This document shows positions 28,797 to 38,655 of a stretch of 64,000 bases of DNA, one piece after another. Source of the DNA: Vicingaceae bacterium. GTDB lineage: Bacteria > Bacteroidota > Bacteroidia > Flavobacteriales_E > Vicingaceae. The notes below the pieces were generated by a model. That model did not search any database, had not been told where the DNA came from, and saw only the letters and a list, made by a program, of their open reading frames with translations. Numbering within the stretch: position 1 is the first letter of the stretch; each line of letters starts with the position of its first letter. The position numbers and the translations under genes are program-made. The DNA lies in assembly GCA_026003395.1 (NCBI GenBank), contig BPHE01000008.1:45716-109715 (forward strand), read 5' to 3'.

Positions 28797-29369
28797 ATGA
28801 AAAGAAAAATTTTTATCATACCGCTCATTTATTTTTTCATGCTGCAATTTATTGTAGCCCAAAGTGTAAATATTGATCCTGCATCCACAGCCCAATACTG
28901 TAGCAATTATCACCGTGCGGCCTGCAAGGCATCCGGTAAACGCGATGGTTTCAGATATAATGGTCAATCGAGAAGTGCTCTCTTTGAGGGAGGGCAGACA
29001 TCTGAGTTTCAGATTGTTGTCTATAAAGGGAATGATTACAGAATTGCTTTATGCAATGACAATAGTTTAGGCCAATTGCGTATGCGAATAATTGCCGAAA
29101 AGCGGGTGCCGGTTAGACAAGAAGTGTATAAACAAGTAAAAAACGAATACGGAGAAGTTGAAGAAAAAGCAGTCACAGAAACTACATACAAGAGAGAACG
29201 GGAGGTGATTTACGACAATTCTCAAGATAGCTATGCCACAGAAATAACATTCAGTATTGAAACTTCACAAAAACTTATCATAGAAATAACTGCCGAAGGC
29301 GGATCTGGAGAACTCGGTTGTGTGGGTGTCTTAATAGAACACATGCCAACGCCCAAAAAAGGGTTTTAA
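28797..29369 (+). CDS. Exported protein of unknown function
   Basis: A 190-residue protein with a signal peptide (IIPLIYFFMLQFIVAQ). The mature part has several Cys (CSNYHRAACKAS, LCNDNS, GELGC) that may form disulfides. A beta-rich region follows, with QIVVYKGNDYRIALCNDN and ITFSIETSQKLIIEITAEGG, like small secreted sandwich domains. It follows the lipoprotein gene closely. No family name or function can be given. Confidence 0.7.
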   Translation: MKRKIFIIPLIYFFMLQFIVAQSVNIDPASTAQYCSNYHRAACKASGKRDGFRYNGQSRSALFEGGQTSEFQIVVYKGNDYRIALCNDNSLGQLRMRIIAEKRVPVRQEVYKQVKNEYGEVEEKAVTETTYKREREVIYDNSQDSYATEITFSIETSQKLIIEITAEGGSGELGCVGVLIEHMPTPKKGF

Positions 29370-29449
29370 TTTTATTTGCGTTATTTTATAGCTAATCACA
29401 ATTTAAAATTTGTGTAATTTGTAATTTCGCACTTATTTACTTTATTGTC

Positions 29450-30463
29450 ATGCAAGAATATTCCAAGGAAGCAGCAACCATAATAGAACAATTGCACAAA
29501 AACCAATCAAAAGTTATAATAACGGTACATCAATCGCCCGATGGTGATGCATTGGGATCGGCTATTGGATTGCATTTGATTCTAAAAAAAAACAACATTT
29601 CTTCTCACATCATAGTGCCTGATGAATTTCCTGATTTTTTAAAATGGCTTCCTGCGTCAGAAGACATCATAATTTATGAAACAAGCCGGGATCTTTGCCA
29701 GGGAGTTATTCAAAAGTCGGATGTTTTATTTTTGCTTGATTTTAACCAATGGAGCAGATTGAAAGGATTGGAAGAATTCTTGAAACAGCCTAATTTTAGA
29801 AAAACCATACTAATCGACCACCATCAAAATCCACAAATTACACCTGATATAAAGTATATCGACACTGAAGCGTCTTCTACTTGTGAATTGGTGTTTCGGT
29901 TTATAGAAAAAAACGGATTGAAAAGTCAAATCGATGCCGATTGTGCAACCGCGTTGTTTTGTGGAATAATGACTGATACAGGTTCATTCCGTTTTCCATC
30001 GGCCACATGGGAAACCTTCAATATCGCATCGTTTCTTGTCAAACAAGGAGCCGATCATGCCAAAATACATCAAAAGGTATATGATACCTATTCCGAAAGC
30101 CGTTTGAGATTATTGGGATATGTATTGAAAGAGAAAATGGAAGTAATTGCTTCAAAAAATGCAGCCATCATAGCATTATCTAATGAGGAGCTCAAAAGAT
30201 ACAATTACAAAAAAGGAGATACTGAGGGTTTTGTCAACTATCCCTTATCTATTGAATCGGTGATGGTTTCTGTTTTGGTAACCGAAAAAGAAAATGGAGA
30301 AGTAAAAATTTCATTTCGTTCTAAAGGGAAAATTGATGTGCAAAAAATAGCCGCAAAATATTTCAATGGCGGAGGTCATATCAATGCTGCCGGGGCCAAT
30401 AGTCCTTACACATTGGAGAAAACGGTAGATGAAATAAAAAAAATAATAATGGCAGAATTATGA
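29450..30463 (+). CDS. DHH/DHHA1 phosphoesterase (NrnA-like)
   Basis: Metal-dependent phosphoesterase of the DHH superfamily, related to NrnA (nano-RNase / pAp phosphatase) and c-di-AMP/pApA hydrolases. The DHH domain has HQSPDGDALGSAIGLHL (motif I), LLDFNQWSRL, and IDHHQNP (the DHH motif). GIMTDTGSFRFPS comes from the same active site. The C-terminal DHHA1 domain ends with the GGGH motif in KYFNGGGHINAAGA. The length of 337 residues is normal. Its stop overlaps the ATG of the first FKBP gene, so it is coupled to the FKBP cluster, as seen near gldI in other Bacteroidota. Confidence 0.92.
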   Translation: MQEYSKEAATIIEQLHKNQSKVIITVHQSPDGDALGSAIGLHLILKKNNISSHIIVPDEFPDFLKWLPASEDIIIYETSRDLCQGVIQKSDVLFLLDFNQWSRLKGLEEFLKQPNFRKTILIDHHQNPQITPDIKYIDTEASSTCELVFRFIEKNGLKSQIDADCATALFCGIMTDTGSFRFPSATWETFNIASFLVKQGADHAKIHQKVYDTYSESRLRLLGYVLKEKMEVIASKNAAIIALSNEELKRYNYKKGDTEGFVNYPLSIESVMVSVLVTEKENGEVKISFRSKGKIDVQKIAAKYFNGGGHINAAGANSPYTLEKTVDEIKKIIMAEL

Positions 30464-30981
30464 AGGTAAGACCGGTAATTTATGTTTTATGCTTATTGTT
30501 ATTGAGTGGATGTGGAGAACAACCGGAAGACCGGCAAAAAGAAATACCCATGGAGATATTAAAAAAAGAGTTGGAGAAAAAAAATAAGGTATGGGTTGCT
30601 GCAGAAAAAACGCAAATTGAGAAATACATCGAACGTCACCGTCTGAATATGAAAACCACGCCGAATGGCATCTATTATCAAATTTTGGAAAAAGGCATTG
30701 GTCCGGCCATCAATGAAGGTGATAAAGTAACAGTTTCTTATGAAATCGGATTGTTAAATGGAGAAGTTTTATATACATCAAAAGAAAAAGGACCCAAAAC
30801 GTTTCAGGTAGGCAAGGACTACATCGAATCGGGTATACAGCAGGTTATGATGATGTTAAACAAGGGAGATTCTGCATTAATCATTCTGCCAAGACATTTG
30901 GCCTTTGGACTTACGGGAGATTACAACAAAATACCGCCAAATGCCACGGTGGTCTATCGCATCAGAGTTTTAAACCAATGA
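30460..30981 (+). CDS. GldI-like FKBP-type peptidyl-prolyl isomerase lipoprotein
   Basis: A periplasm-facing lipoprotein with one FKBP domain. The lipobox is LLLLSGC at residues 12-18. A charged helical linker (30-60) leads to the FKBP fold: GDKVTVSYEIGLLNGEVLYTS, then QVMMMLNKGDSALIILPRHLAFG and PPNATVVYRIRVL. GldI, the gliding-motility-associated member, has the same lipoprotein-plus-FKBP plan. It is the first of four FKBP-family genes in a row and overlaps both neighbours by a few bases. Confidence 0.85.
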   Translation: MKVRPVIYVLCLLLLSGCGEQPEDRQKEIPMEILKKELEKKNKVWVAAEKTQIEKYIERHRLNMKTTPNGIYYQILEKGIGPAINEGDKVTVSYEIGLLNGEVLYTSKEKGPKTFQVGKDYIESGIQQVMMMLNKGDSALIILPRHLAFGLTGDYNKIPPNATVVYRIRVLNQ

Positions 30982-31817
30982 ATCGCCATAATGTACTCAT
31001 TTTATTTACTATTCTTTCAATTTTGGGTTGTATAAAAGAAGACCCTTATAAAGATTTTATTCTTCATCCTGCAGGGTTTAAATATAAAATTTGGGAGATT
31101 GGAAATTGGGAAGATGAGGGACATGCCAAAAACATTTTGATTGTACAATATAAAATTTATCAAAAAGATAAAAGTAAAATATTTGAAGGGGTTGACACCA
31201 TTGATTGTAAATCAAATAAGTGGAATATGGCAATATTTAACTTTTTGCACAAAAATGACAGTATTCATATCCTTGCTTCCCAAGAAATATGGTTAAATAC
31301 AAGTTTGAATGTCCGGCAAGTCAGTCCGGATTTGTCAGATTTATGGCTGGTACACATAAAAGTTTTAGAACGTATTTCTGGTGAAGCGTTACAAGCAAGG
31401 ATAAAACTGGAAAATTTTACGGATGAAGAATGGCAGAGGCAAAAAGAATTGCAGGAATTTTTAAAGGAAAACAATATAGGACATGAATATTATTGGAAAG
31501 GAATGTATGTTTTGCCCGAATCAAAAGGAAAGAAAACTTACCGGCAAGGCGATACATTGAACATTTTTTTGGAGGGGTATTTATTGGATGGAACTTGTTT
31601 CGATTCCTTGTTTAAAAAAAAGCCCTTTGAATATATTGTAGGGACAAGAGGGCAATTGATTAAAGGACTTGAAGAATATATTTTACACGAAAAAAATGAA
31701 CAAATTGTTAAAATTATCCTACCTTCGCAACTGGCTTTTCATGATAGGGAAATAGCTCCCGGTTTGGTTAGGCCTTATGAAAATGTAATTTATAGAGTGA
31801 AAATTAAAATTAAATAA
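30978..31817 (+). CDS. Divergent FKBP-type lipoprotein
   Basis: A 279-residue lipoprotein (FTILSILGC lipobox) with two FKBP-like segments. The first (about 30-135) is strongly diverged. The second (about 185-279) still shows GDTLNIFLEGYLLDGTCFDSL, QLIKGLEEYILHEKNEQIVKI and PSQLAFHDREI. Several aromatic pocket residues of active FKBPs seem changed, so it may act as a chaperone rather than an isomerase. It starts four bases before the GldI-like stop and ends just before the third FKBP gene. Confidence 0.75.
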   Translation: MNRHNVLILFTILSILGCIKEDPYKDFILHPAGFKYKIWEIGNWEDEGHAKNILIVQYKIYQKDKSKIFEGVDTIDCKSNKWNMAIFNFLHKNDSIHILASQEIWLNTSLNVRQVSPDLSDLWLVHIKVLERISGEALQARIKLENFTDEEWQRQKELQEFLKENNIGHEYYWKGMYVLPESKGKKTYRQGDTLNIFLEGYLLDGTCFDSLFKKKPFEYIVGTRGQLIKGLEEYILHEKNEQIVKIILPSQLAFHDREIAPGLVRPYENVIYRVKIKIK

Positions 31818-31819
31818 TT

Positions 31820-32692
31820 ATGAAAAAATTGACATTCAAATCTTTGGTTTTATCATTTATGGTGGTCTTAAGTGCATGTGGAGGCAGTGATAAAGATGAT
31901 TTTCAAAAAGGAAAGGGAGGGATGAAATATAAATTCATTTCCACCAATGAAAGTGCACGAAAAGCACAGCCAAACGATATTTTGACCGTAAAACTTTACT
32001 TTACCAATGACAAAGATTCTGTATTGTTTGACACAAAAGATTTCAATGAAGGAATTATTCAAATACAATTGTCTCAACCAAAATATGAAGGCGATATTTT
32101 TGATGTATTGTCAATGACGCACGAAGGCGACAGTTTGATTTACAAAACTTCAGCCGATTCATTTTTTAATATAATGAACAATCAACCATTACCTGATTTT
32201 GTGGCAAAAGGAAGTGATTTGACATTTTATATCAAAGTGTTGAAAATACAATCACAAGAGGAGTTGATGCAACAAATGCAGCAAGAAGCCGAAATGAAAG
32301 CCAAGGAGGAAGAAGAGAGAATTAAAGAATATCTTGCACAAAACAATCTAAATGTTCAACCTACCGAATCGGGGCTATATTATATTGAGGTAAAAAAAGG
32401 AAAAGGTAAAAAGGCCGAGCCCGGAAAAACCGTCAAAGTGCATTATAAAGGCACATTGTTGGATGGAACACCGTTCGATTCGTCTTATGAACGTGGAGAG
32501 CCCATTGAATTTGTGTTGGGTCAAGGGATGGTTATACCGGGATGGGAAGAAGGCATTGCCATGATGAACGAAGGAGGTAAAGCTACATTGATCATTCCTT
32601 CAAAGTTGGCATATGGTCCCAATCAACGTGGCAATGTGATTAAACCATATTCTACCTTAGTTTTTGAAGTTGAATTAATTGAGGTGAAGTAA
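31820..32692 (+). CDS. FKBP-type peptidyl-prolyl isomerase lipoprotein
   Basis: A 290-residue lipoprotein (VVLSAC lipobox). A degenerate FKBP-like N-terminal half (about 30-150) resembles the dimerisation domain of other such proteins. A charged helix rich in Glu, Lys and Gln (about 150-180) leads to a complete FKBP domain at the C-terminus: GKTVKVHYKGTLLDGTPFDS, MVIPGWEEGIAMMNEGGKAT and YSTLVFEVELIEV. The classical pocket residues are conserved, so it is probably active. Third of four tandem genes. Confidence 0.9.
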   Translation: MKKLTFKSLVLSFMVVLSACGGSDKDDFQKGKGGMKYKFISTNESARKAQPNDILTVKLYFTNDKDSVLFDTKDFNEGIIQIQLSQPKYEGDIFDVLSMTHEGDSLIYKTSADSFFNIMNNQPLPDFVAKGSDLTFYIKVLKIQSQEELMQQMQQEAEMKAKEEEERIKEYLAQNNLNVQPTESGLYYIEVKKGKGKKAEPGKTVKVHYKGTLLDGTPFDSSYERGEPIEFVLGQGMVIPGWEEGIAMMNEGGKATLIIPSKLAYGPNQRGNVIKPYSTLVFEVELIEVK

Positions 32693-32693
32693 A

Positions 32694-33524
32694 ATGAATA
32701 AATATTTGTCTCAAATATTGCTTTTTGCTTGTTTATTTGTGTTTTGTTCTACTGATACATTTTCTCAAACAAATAAAAAAACGGTCAAAAAACGCAGGAA
32801 ACTCGTAGGAAAAGAACAAACATTGCCTTCGGGTTTGAAGATAATATTGAAAGAAGTGGGTGAAGGCCCAAAAGTAGATTCCGGAAGGGTTGTCAAGGTG
32901 CATTATACCGGAAAATTCACGAACGATTCGGTGTTTGATAGTTCCCATAAAAGAGGACAGCCAATTATGTTCAGAGCCGGTGTGGGACATGTGATAAAAG
33001 GGTGGGACGAGGCATTGATGCATCTTTACCGGGGCGATAAAGCCACATTGATAATTCCGCCACAATTGGGATATGGAGAAAAAGGAGCCGGTCCTATTCC
33101 GCCAAATGCCACATTGGTGTTTGATATAGAGGTGTTGGAAATTATGCCCAAACCGGTACCATTTGATGTTAATGGCCGAGATACAATTGAATTGGAGCAG
33201 GGGCTTAAAATGATTAAATCAAAAGAAAACACATCCGGTCTTTTACCAAAGAAAGGTAGCCGCATTACGGTCCATTATTCGGGATATTTTGAAGATGGTA
33301 AATTGTTTGATTCGTCTGTGGAGCGTGATCAACCTTTTACCTTTACACTGGGTATCGGCAATGTTATCAAGGGTTGGGATATAGCTTTTGAACATTTACG
33401 AACAGGAGAAAAAGCTCGTTTGATCATCCCTTATCAATTGGGATACGGCGAGTATGGATATCCCGGAGCCATACCACCAAAAGCCAACTTAATCTTTGAT
33501 GTGGAAGTAATAGATGTAAATTGA
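32694..33524 (+). CDS. Tandem two-domain FKBP-type peptidyl-prolyl isomerase
   Basis: A 276-residue exported protein with signal peptide (ILLFACLFVFCSTDTFSQ) and two complete FKBP domains, about 45-150 and 170-276. The first has VVKVHYTGKFTNDSVFDSSH and HVIKGWDEALMHLYRGDKAT. The second has RITVHYSGYFEDGKLFDSS and NVIKGWDIAFEHLRTGEKAR. Both end in PPNATLVFDIEV-type strands. It starts one base after the third FKBP stop; last of the cluster. It converges with the epimerase gene. Confidence 0.92.
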   Translation: MNKYLSQILLFACLFVFCSTDTFSQTNKKTVKKRRKLVGKEQTLPSGLKIILKEVGEGPKVDSGRVVKVHYTGKFTNDSVFDSSHKRGQPIMFRAGVGHVIKGWDEALMHLYRGDKATLIIPPQLGYGEKGAGPIPPNATLVFDIEVLEIMPKPVPFDVNGRDTIELEQGLKMIKSKENTSGLLPKKGSRITVHYSGYFEDGKLFDSSVERDQPFTFTLGIGNVIKGWDIAFEHLRTGEKARLIIPYQLGYGEYGYPGAIPPKANLIFDVEVIDVN

Positions 33525-33532
33525 TTCAAGGA

Positions 33533-34453
33533 TCAGATCCAAGAAAAATTGTTGCGGAAAGATGACAATTCGTTCAACAATTCTTTGGTCTCACCAAAGA
33601 ATTCCAATGTTTCGGGGTCTTTCTCAACTTGCAGCGAGCGTAAAGGCATCGAACGGTTTACAAAGATTGTTTCCAGATCAGGGTAAAGTTTTTTTAGTGT
33701 GTCTGCAATGTCAGCAATGCTGAGATTTTTCTCAACGGCGTCAAAAATGCCGGTTAATTGAAATTTATCGATGCAAGCGGAAAGTAAGTTAGTCAGGTAT
33801 TGGATATGGATAAATGGTCTGTATTGGCTACCATTGCCGTGAATGGTAATTCTGGACAAATAATGCGATTCGAACATAAATTTATTGATAACTGCGTCGA
33901 ACCGCATGCTTTTGCTGTAGCCATATACATTGCCACAGCGGAATATAATAACCGGCATTTTCGAAGATATTCTCAAAAAATGTTCTTCAGCTTTGAGTTT
34001 GGATATCGCATAAAAGGATTTGGGATTCGGAGATTGGTTTTTGTTGACCGGAGCGTCTTGATTGCCATAAACAGAAGCAGAACTTAAATATATTACTTTG
34101 CAAGGATGGACGTCTTCCAAAGCGTATACCAATTCTGCACTCCCCCAATGGTTGATTTGGTCATACATTTGCGCCTGAGAATCGTGAAATGGTGTGCTAA
34201 CTTTGGCTGCAAGGTGAAAAACTATATCAGGTTTTTCCTTTAATATATTTCGGATTTTGCGCGAGTCGAGTAAATCGCCGAAAACAAATTGTAATTTATT
34301 TTTATCGAAGGTTTGTTGCCCAACAAAAAAATTGTAATTGCCGCGGCTGAGGTTATCCAAAATGATAATTTTATCAATACCGGGCATTGTATTTAATTTT
34401 TGCACCAGTTCGGTCCCGATGTATCCACAGCCGCCGGTTATGAGAACTTTCAT
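33533..34453 (-). CDS. NAD-dependent epimerase/dehydratase (extended SDR)
   Basis: Cytoplasmic nucleotide-sugar enzyme of 306 residues. The Rossmann motif is MKVLITGGCGYIGTELVQKL. FHLAAKVSTPFHDSQAQMYD lies around the cofactor pocket, and the catalytic YxxxK is YAISK in SFYAISKLKAEEH, preceded by LSSASVYG. The exact sugar substrate cannot be read from sequence. Its ATG overlaps the cysH stop, placing it at the end of the rsfS-ftsH-cdsA-psd-cysH series. Confidence 0.88.
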   Translation of the reverse strand: MKVLITGGCGYIGTELVQKLNTMPGIDKIIILDNLSRGNYNFFVGQQTFDKNKLQFVFGDLLDSRKIRNILKEKPDIVFHLAAKVSTPFHDSQAQMYDQINHWGSAELVYALEDVHPCKVIYLSSASVYGNQDAPVNKNQSPNPKSFYAISKLKAEEHFLRISSKMPVIIFRCGNVYGYSKSMRFDAVINKFMFESHYLSRITIHGNGSQYRPFIHIQYLTNLLSACIDKFQLTGIFDAVEKNLSIADIADTLKKLYPDLETIFVNRSMPLRSLQVEKDPETLEFFGETKELLNELSSFRNNFSWI

Positions 34454-35136
34454 CTGTTATTTACATTTTTGACAAGTTCGGTATGCAATCCACATTCTTT
34501 TTTTTGCAAGCCGGACCAACGTCCCGACCTTTCATCATCAGGGTCGATAACTTTTTCTGTGCAAGGTACACAACCTATACTCAGATAACCTTGCTTTTCC
34601 AATGGATGTGAAGGAAGTCGGTGATCTTTGATATATTGAAAAATCATTTTTTTGTCCCAATGCAAGAGAGGGTGGTAACGAAGGCAGCCATGAGGTGCAG
34701 GCATAATCTCTTGCATATTTCTTCTGACTGCGCTTTGGTCGGAACGAATGCCATTAATCCAAACATCATATTCGGCCAAAATATTTTCCAGGGGTAAAAC
34801 TTTGTTGAGAAAACAGCAAAAATCCGGGTCAGAGGTATAATAAAAATGACCTTTCTCGTTCAATTGTTGAATTTTTGGAATTGGTGAAGGTAAGGCAATA
34901 ATTTGTAGTCCAAACATCTCTGCCAATTGGTCTTTAAAAGCAAGAGTTTCGGGGAATAAAAATCCTGTGTTGGTGAAATATATGGGGATGCTCCTGTCTA
35001 TCTCTGAGATAATATGAAGCAATGGTATGCTGTGTGTTTGAAAAGAAGAAGTGGCAAAAATTTTTTTGCCGAGGGATTTAAATTCTTCAATTTTTTTTCG
35101 AATCGGTTCAGTATCGTATGTAATACGGTTTACCAT
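34450..35136 (-). CDS. cysH: Assimilatory APS/PAPS reductase, 4Fe-4S type
   Basis: Reduces activated sulfate to sulfite. The paired cysteines CC in DFCCFLNKV and the CxxC in IGCVPCTEK are the iron-sulfur ligands typical of APS-type reductases. The catalytic C-terminal motif is KKECGLHTEL. From the ATG at 35136 the protein is 228 residues; the longer frame to 35187 would extend into psd and has no family support. The ATG overlaps the psd stop (ATGGTAA). Other sulfate-assimilation genes are not in the window, so its place in this lipid/protease operon is unusual. Confidence 0.9.
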   Translation of the reverse strand: MVNRITYDTEPIRKKIEEFKSLGKKIFATSSFQTHSIPLLHIISEIDRSIPIYFTNTGFLFPETLAFKDQLAEMFGLQIIALPSPIPKIQQLNEKGHFYYTSDPDFCCFLNKVLPLENILAEYDVWINGIRSDQSAVRRNMQEIMPAPHGCLRYHPLLHWDKKMIFQYIKDHRLPSHPLEKQGYLSIGCVPCTEKVIDPDDERSGRWSGLQKKECGLHTELVKNVNNR

Positions 35137-35783
35137 TCGGCAATGATTGTTTGTCCACCGATAACATTTTGTCCCAATTTTACACAAATTTTCGCATCAA
35201 TAGGCAGAAAAATATCGACTCTCGAACCAAACTTAATAAATCCGCATTCATCAGATTGTTTTACCTCTTGACCTACTTTGCCATAAAATTTTATTCGCCT
35301 TGCCAATGCCCCGGCTATTTGACGAAAAAGAATTTTCCCTTTTTCCGGATGGTGAACAACGATGGTGGTTCGTTCGTTGTCGGTGGATGATTTAGGATGC
35401 CAGGCCACGAGATAAAGACCGGGATGATATTTAAAATATTCTATTTTCCCGGATATGGGATAACGGTTGATATGTACATTAAAAGGAGACATAAACACCG
35501 AAACTTGTTTGCGTTTTTCTTTCAAATATTCATTTTCTACGGTTTCTTCTATCACCACTATTTTGCCATCTGCAGGCGATACAATAAAATTGTCATTTAT
35601 GACTAAATGCCTGCGTGGGTTTCGAAAAAATTGCAACACCAATAACAGCAAAACCAAGCAAAGTATTATCGTAAGATTGCGAATGATTGAGTTATCGGTG
35701 AAATAAAAAACAGAGGCAGATAAAATAACGCAAAAAATAAATACGATTACAATGGTAACTATGCCTTCTTTGTGTATTGTCAT
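35130..35783 (-). CDS. psd: Phosphatidylserine decarboxylase family protein
   Basis: Makes phosphatidylethanolamine from phosphatidylserine at the membrane. The 217-residue proenzyme has two N-terminal helices (VTIVIVFIFCVILSASVFYF and IIRNLTIILCLVLLLLVLQF), VSPADGKIVVIEE, FMSPFNVHINRYP, and the self-cleavage motif GSR in IKFGSRVDIFLP, which yields the pyruvoyl group. The short form is usual in Bacteroidota. It is directly downstream of cdsA (overlap of four bases), which supplies CDP-diacylglycerol for the same pathway. Confidence 0.93.
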   Translation of the reverse strand: MTIHKEGIVTIVIVFIFCVILSASVFYFTDNSIIRNLTIILCLVLLLLVLQFFRNPRRHLVINDNFIVSPADGKIVVIEETVENEYLKEKRKQVSVFMSPFNVHINRYPISGKIEYFKYHPGLYLVAWHPKSSTDNERTTIVVHHPEKGKILFRQIAGALARRIKFYGKVGQEVKQSDECGFIKFGSRVDIFLPIDAKICVKLGQNVIGGQTIIAEW

Positions 35784-36598
35784 AAATTTAGTATTTTAAA
35801 AAAATACAAATAAACAAAAACTACAGGAGCGACCAAAACAATGCTGTCTATCCGGTCAAAAATTCCCCCGTGTCCGGGCATAATGGTTCCGGAATCTTTC
35901 ACTCCGGCTTCCCTTTTCCATTTAGATTCTATTAAATCGCCCAAAGTGCCTGAAATGACTATGACGATGCCCAGAGACACCGGTTCAATCAAGGAATGAT
36001 AAAAATGATGAATAACCAAAGAAATGATGACGGTAAAAATCAATCCTCCAAAAAGTCCTTCCCAAGTTTTTTTGGGTGAAATAGTTTCGGCTAATTTATG
36101 TTTACCAAATATCATTCCTGTGAAATATGCAAAGGTATCGTTTGCCCAAATCAAAACCAATACAGACAGAATCAATGCAGGATTATATTGAGAAGGGTTA
36201 AAGGCAAAACCAAGTGCAAAAAGGGCAGAGATGCCTAAAGAGGGATATAGAAAGCTGAAAAGAAACCGGGACAATTGATTGACAAAATCATTTTTCGACA
36301 GAAATAAGCATACAATGGGGCTAAGAATTATAGGAACAATTGAAAACGCTAAAATTTCGTAGGTCCGGGACAAAAATCCCAGCGAAACAAAGAAAAAAAA
36401 TAAAACACCAAAAAAATGATGAATTAACTTTAAGACAATTGAGGAAGTAAAATTGCTTAAATGATAAGTTTCGGTTAGAGCAAGAGTTAGAATAAAAGTC
36501 AAAAATATCATCAATGTGTAGCCGGAATAAATACTACAACCAATAAAAAGAACACCATATACGATGGCGCTGATGATTCTTTTGGTTAAATTGTTCAT
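35780..36598 (-). CDS. cdsA: Phosphatidate cytidylyltransferase
   Basis: Integral membrane enzyme that forms CDP-diacylglycerol. The 272 residues contain about eight helices. The signature is present near the end: SGTLGDLIESKWKREAGVKD with DSGTIMPGHGGIFDRIDS. ISPKKTWEGLFGG is another conserved element. It lies eight bases after ftsH and overlaps psd, so phospholipid synthesis is coupled to the FtsH protease gene, a common order in the phylum. Confidence 0.95.
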   Translation of the reverse strand: MNNLTKRIISAIVYGVLFIGCSIYSGYTLMIFLTFILTLALTETYHLSNFTSSIVLKLIHHFFGVLFFFFVSLGFLSRTYEILAFSIVPIILSPIVCLFLSKNDFVNQLSRFLFSFLYPSLGISALFALGFAFNPSQYNPALILSVLVLIWANDTFAYFTGMIFGKHKLAETISPKKTWEGLFGGLIFTVIISLVIHHFYHSLIEPVSLGIVIVISGTLGDLIESKWKREAGVKDSGTIMPGHGGIFDRIDSIVLVAPVVFVYLYFFKILNL

Positions 36599-36606
36599 TT
36601 AAACGG

Positions 36607-38652
36607 TTAGGTGTTTGTATTCCGATTAATGTCGGAATTATTTTCGCTGTTATCATTCTCGGTATGACTGTCGACAGAAGAATGCGAAGGCGATTGATTG
36701 CCGGCTTCAATGTTGATTCCGGTATTTGTCGGAGTGTTGTGTTCATCTTTGTCCCAGGGTCTTTTGCCCAAAATTTCTTCTAAATCTTCTTTGTAAATAA
36801 CTTCTTTTTCCAACAATTTTTTTGCCAGCAAATCAAGTTTGTCCCTATTGTGAGAAAGAATTTCAAGCGTTTTTTTATAAGCCGTGTCGATTAATTTTTT
36901 TACCTCTTCGTCAATCATTTCGGCCATTTTTTCGCTGTATGGTTTGGTAACCATATATTCATTCTGTCCCGTGGAATCATAATAACTTAAATTACCGATT
37001 TTTTCGTTTAAGCCATAATAAACAACCATTGCATAGGCCTGTTTGGTAATTTTTTCGAGGTCGCTAAGAGCACCGGTAGAAACTTCGCCAAAAACTACTT
37101 CTTCAGCAGCCCGGCCGCCCAAAGCAGCACAAATTTCGTCTAATATTTGCGATTTAGTGTTTAATTGCCGTTCTTCGGGTAGATACCAGGCAGCACCAAG
37201 AGAACGGCCACGTGGAACGATGGTGACTTTTACCAAAGGAGAAGCGTGTTCTAATAGCCAGCTTACGATAGCGTGCCCTGATTCGTGATAAGCAATACGT
37301 TTTTTTTCTTCGGGAGTAATGACCTTGTTTTTTCTTTCGAGTCCTGCCACCACTCTGTCGATTGCATCAAGAAAATCTTGCATCTCGATTTGTTTTTTGT
37401 TTTTGCGTGCAGCAATTAGAGCGGCTTCATTACATATGTTGGCAATATCGGCACCTGAAAAACCGGGAGTTTGTCTTGCCAAAAAGTCGATATCAATGTT
37501 GCCGGCAGTTTTCAATGGTCGTAAGTGAACTTTGAAGATTTCTTTTCTGCCGTTTAAGTCGGGTAGGTCGATAACAATCTGACGGTCGAAACGACCGGGA
37601 CGAATCAAGGCCCTGTCGAGAATGTCCGGCCGGTTTGTGGCCGCAAGCACAATTACGCCACTATTGGATGCAAAACCATCCATTTCGGTCAGCAGTGCGT
37701 TGAGGGTATTTTCCCTTTCGTCGTTAGCGCCTTGAGTGATTCCACGTCCACGGGCCCGGCCAATGGCATCGATTTCGTCAATAAAAATGATGGAGGGGGC
37801 TTTTTCTTTGGCTTGATTGAAAAGGTCACGCACGCGTGCCGCCCCAACACCTACAAACATTTCGACAAAGTCAGAACCGGAAAGAGAAAAGAATGGCACT
37901 TGCGCTTCACCGGCAACGGCTTTGGCCAGCAAGGTTTTTCCTGTTCCGGGAGGACCGACCAATAGAGCTCCTTTAGGAATCTTGGCACCTAATTCAGTAT
38001 ATTTTTTTGGATTTTTCAGAAAGTCCACTATCTCCTGAATCTCGATTTTGGCTTCATCGAGGCCGGCCACATCTTTGAATGTTACATTAATCTTTTTTTC
38101 TTTATCAAAAAGTTGGGCTTTTGATTTGCCTATGTTGAAAATTTGTCCCCCGGGGCCACCGCCGCCTGCCATTCGACGCATAATAAACAGCCAAATGGCT
38201 ATCATGATGATAATTGGCAATAACCAGGACAAAATTTCAAGCCCCCAGTTTTTACGTATCTCGTATTCTTCTTTCACTCTTTGTTGCAGAGGCAGGTCTG
38301 ATTGAAGCTCGTCAAGGTCGTGTGAAAACTGTTCTACAGAACCTATTTGAATGTAATAATGAGGGCCTTTGGCTACACCGGAAGAGCCAAATCCCCTGTT
38401 TTGCCACTCTTCGTATTTAGGGTTTTCTTTTATGGCTTCGGGTTTGAGATAAATTTCGGCAATCATTTCATTGCTTACTACCACAATTCGGGCTACATCG
38501 CCGTTTCGAACCATTTCGGCAAATTCTTTCCAACCGGTTTTTTTAGCACCACCATTGAAATTAAAGAGATTCAGGCCTAATAAAACCACACCGATGAGAG
38601 CGTAAATCCAATAATAGTTAAAACTTCTATTGTTTTTTGGTTTTTGGTTCAT
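36607..38652 (-). CDS. ftsH: ATP-dependent zinc metalloprotease FtsH
   Basis: Membrane-anchored AAA+ protease that degrades unassembled and short-lived membrane and cytosolic proteins. It has an N-terminal helix, a periplasmic segment and a second helix ([20 protein letters not shown]). The AAA domain has Walker [19 protein letters not shown], Walker [16 protein letters not shown] and SRH-type RPGRFDRQI. The zinc site is HESGH in [14 protein letters not shown]. The 681 residues are normal, with a Ser/Asn-rich tail. It begins four bases after rsfS. Confidence 0.97.
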   Translation of the reverse strand: MNQKPKNNRSFNYYWIYALIGVVLLGLNLFNFNGGAKKTGWKEFAEMVRNGDVARIVVVSNEMIAEIYLKPEAIKENPKYEEWQNRGFGSSGVAKGPHYYIQIGSVEQFSHDLDELQSDLPLQQRVKEEYEIRKNWGLEILSWLLPIIIMIAIWLFIMRRMAGGGGPGGQIFNIGKSKAQLFDKEKKINVTFKDVAGLDEAKIEIQEIVDFLKNPKKYTELGAKIPKGALLVGPPGTGKTLLAKAVAGEAQVPFFSLSGSDFVEMFVGVGAARVRDLFNQAKEKAPSIIFIDEIDAIGRARGRGITQGANDERENTLNALLTEMDGFASNSGVIVLAATNRPDILDRALIRPGRFDRQIVIDLPDLNGRKEIFKVHLRPLKTAGNIDIDFLARQTPGFSGADIANICNEAALIAARKNKKQIEMQDFLDAIDRVVAGLERKNKVITPEEKKRIAYHESGHAIVSWLLEHASPLVKVTIVPRGRSLGAAWYLPEERQLNTKSQILDEICAALGGRAAEEVVFGEVSTGALSDLEKITKQAYAMVVYYGLNEKIGNLSYYDSTGQNEYMVTKPYSEKMAEMIDEEVKKLIDTAYKKTLEILSHNRDKLDLLAKKLLEKEVIYKEDLEEILGKRPWDKDEHNTPTNTGINIEAGNQSPSHSSVDSHTENDNSENNSDINRNTNT

Positions 38653-38655
38653 AAA

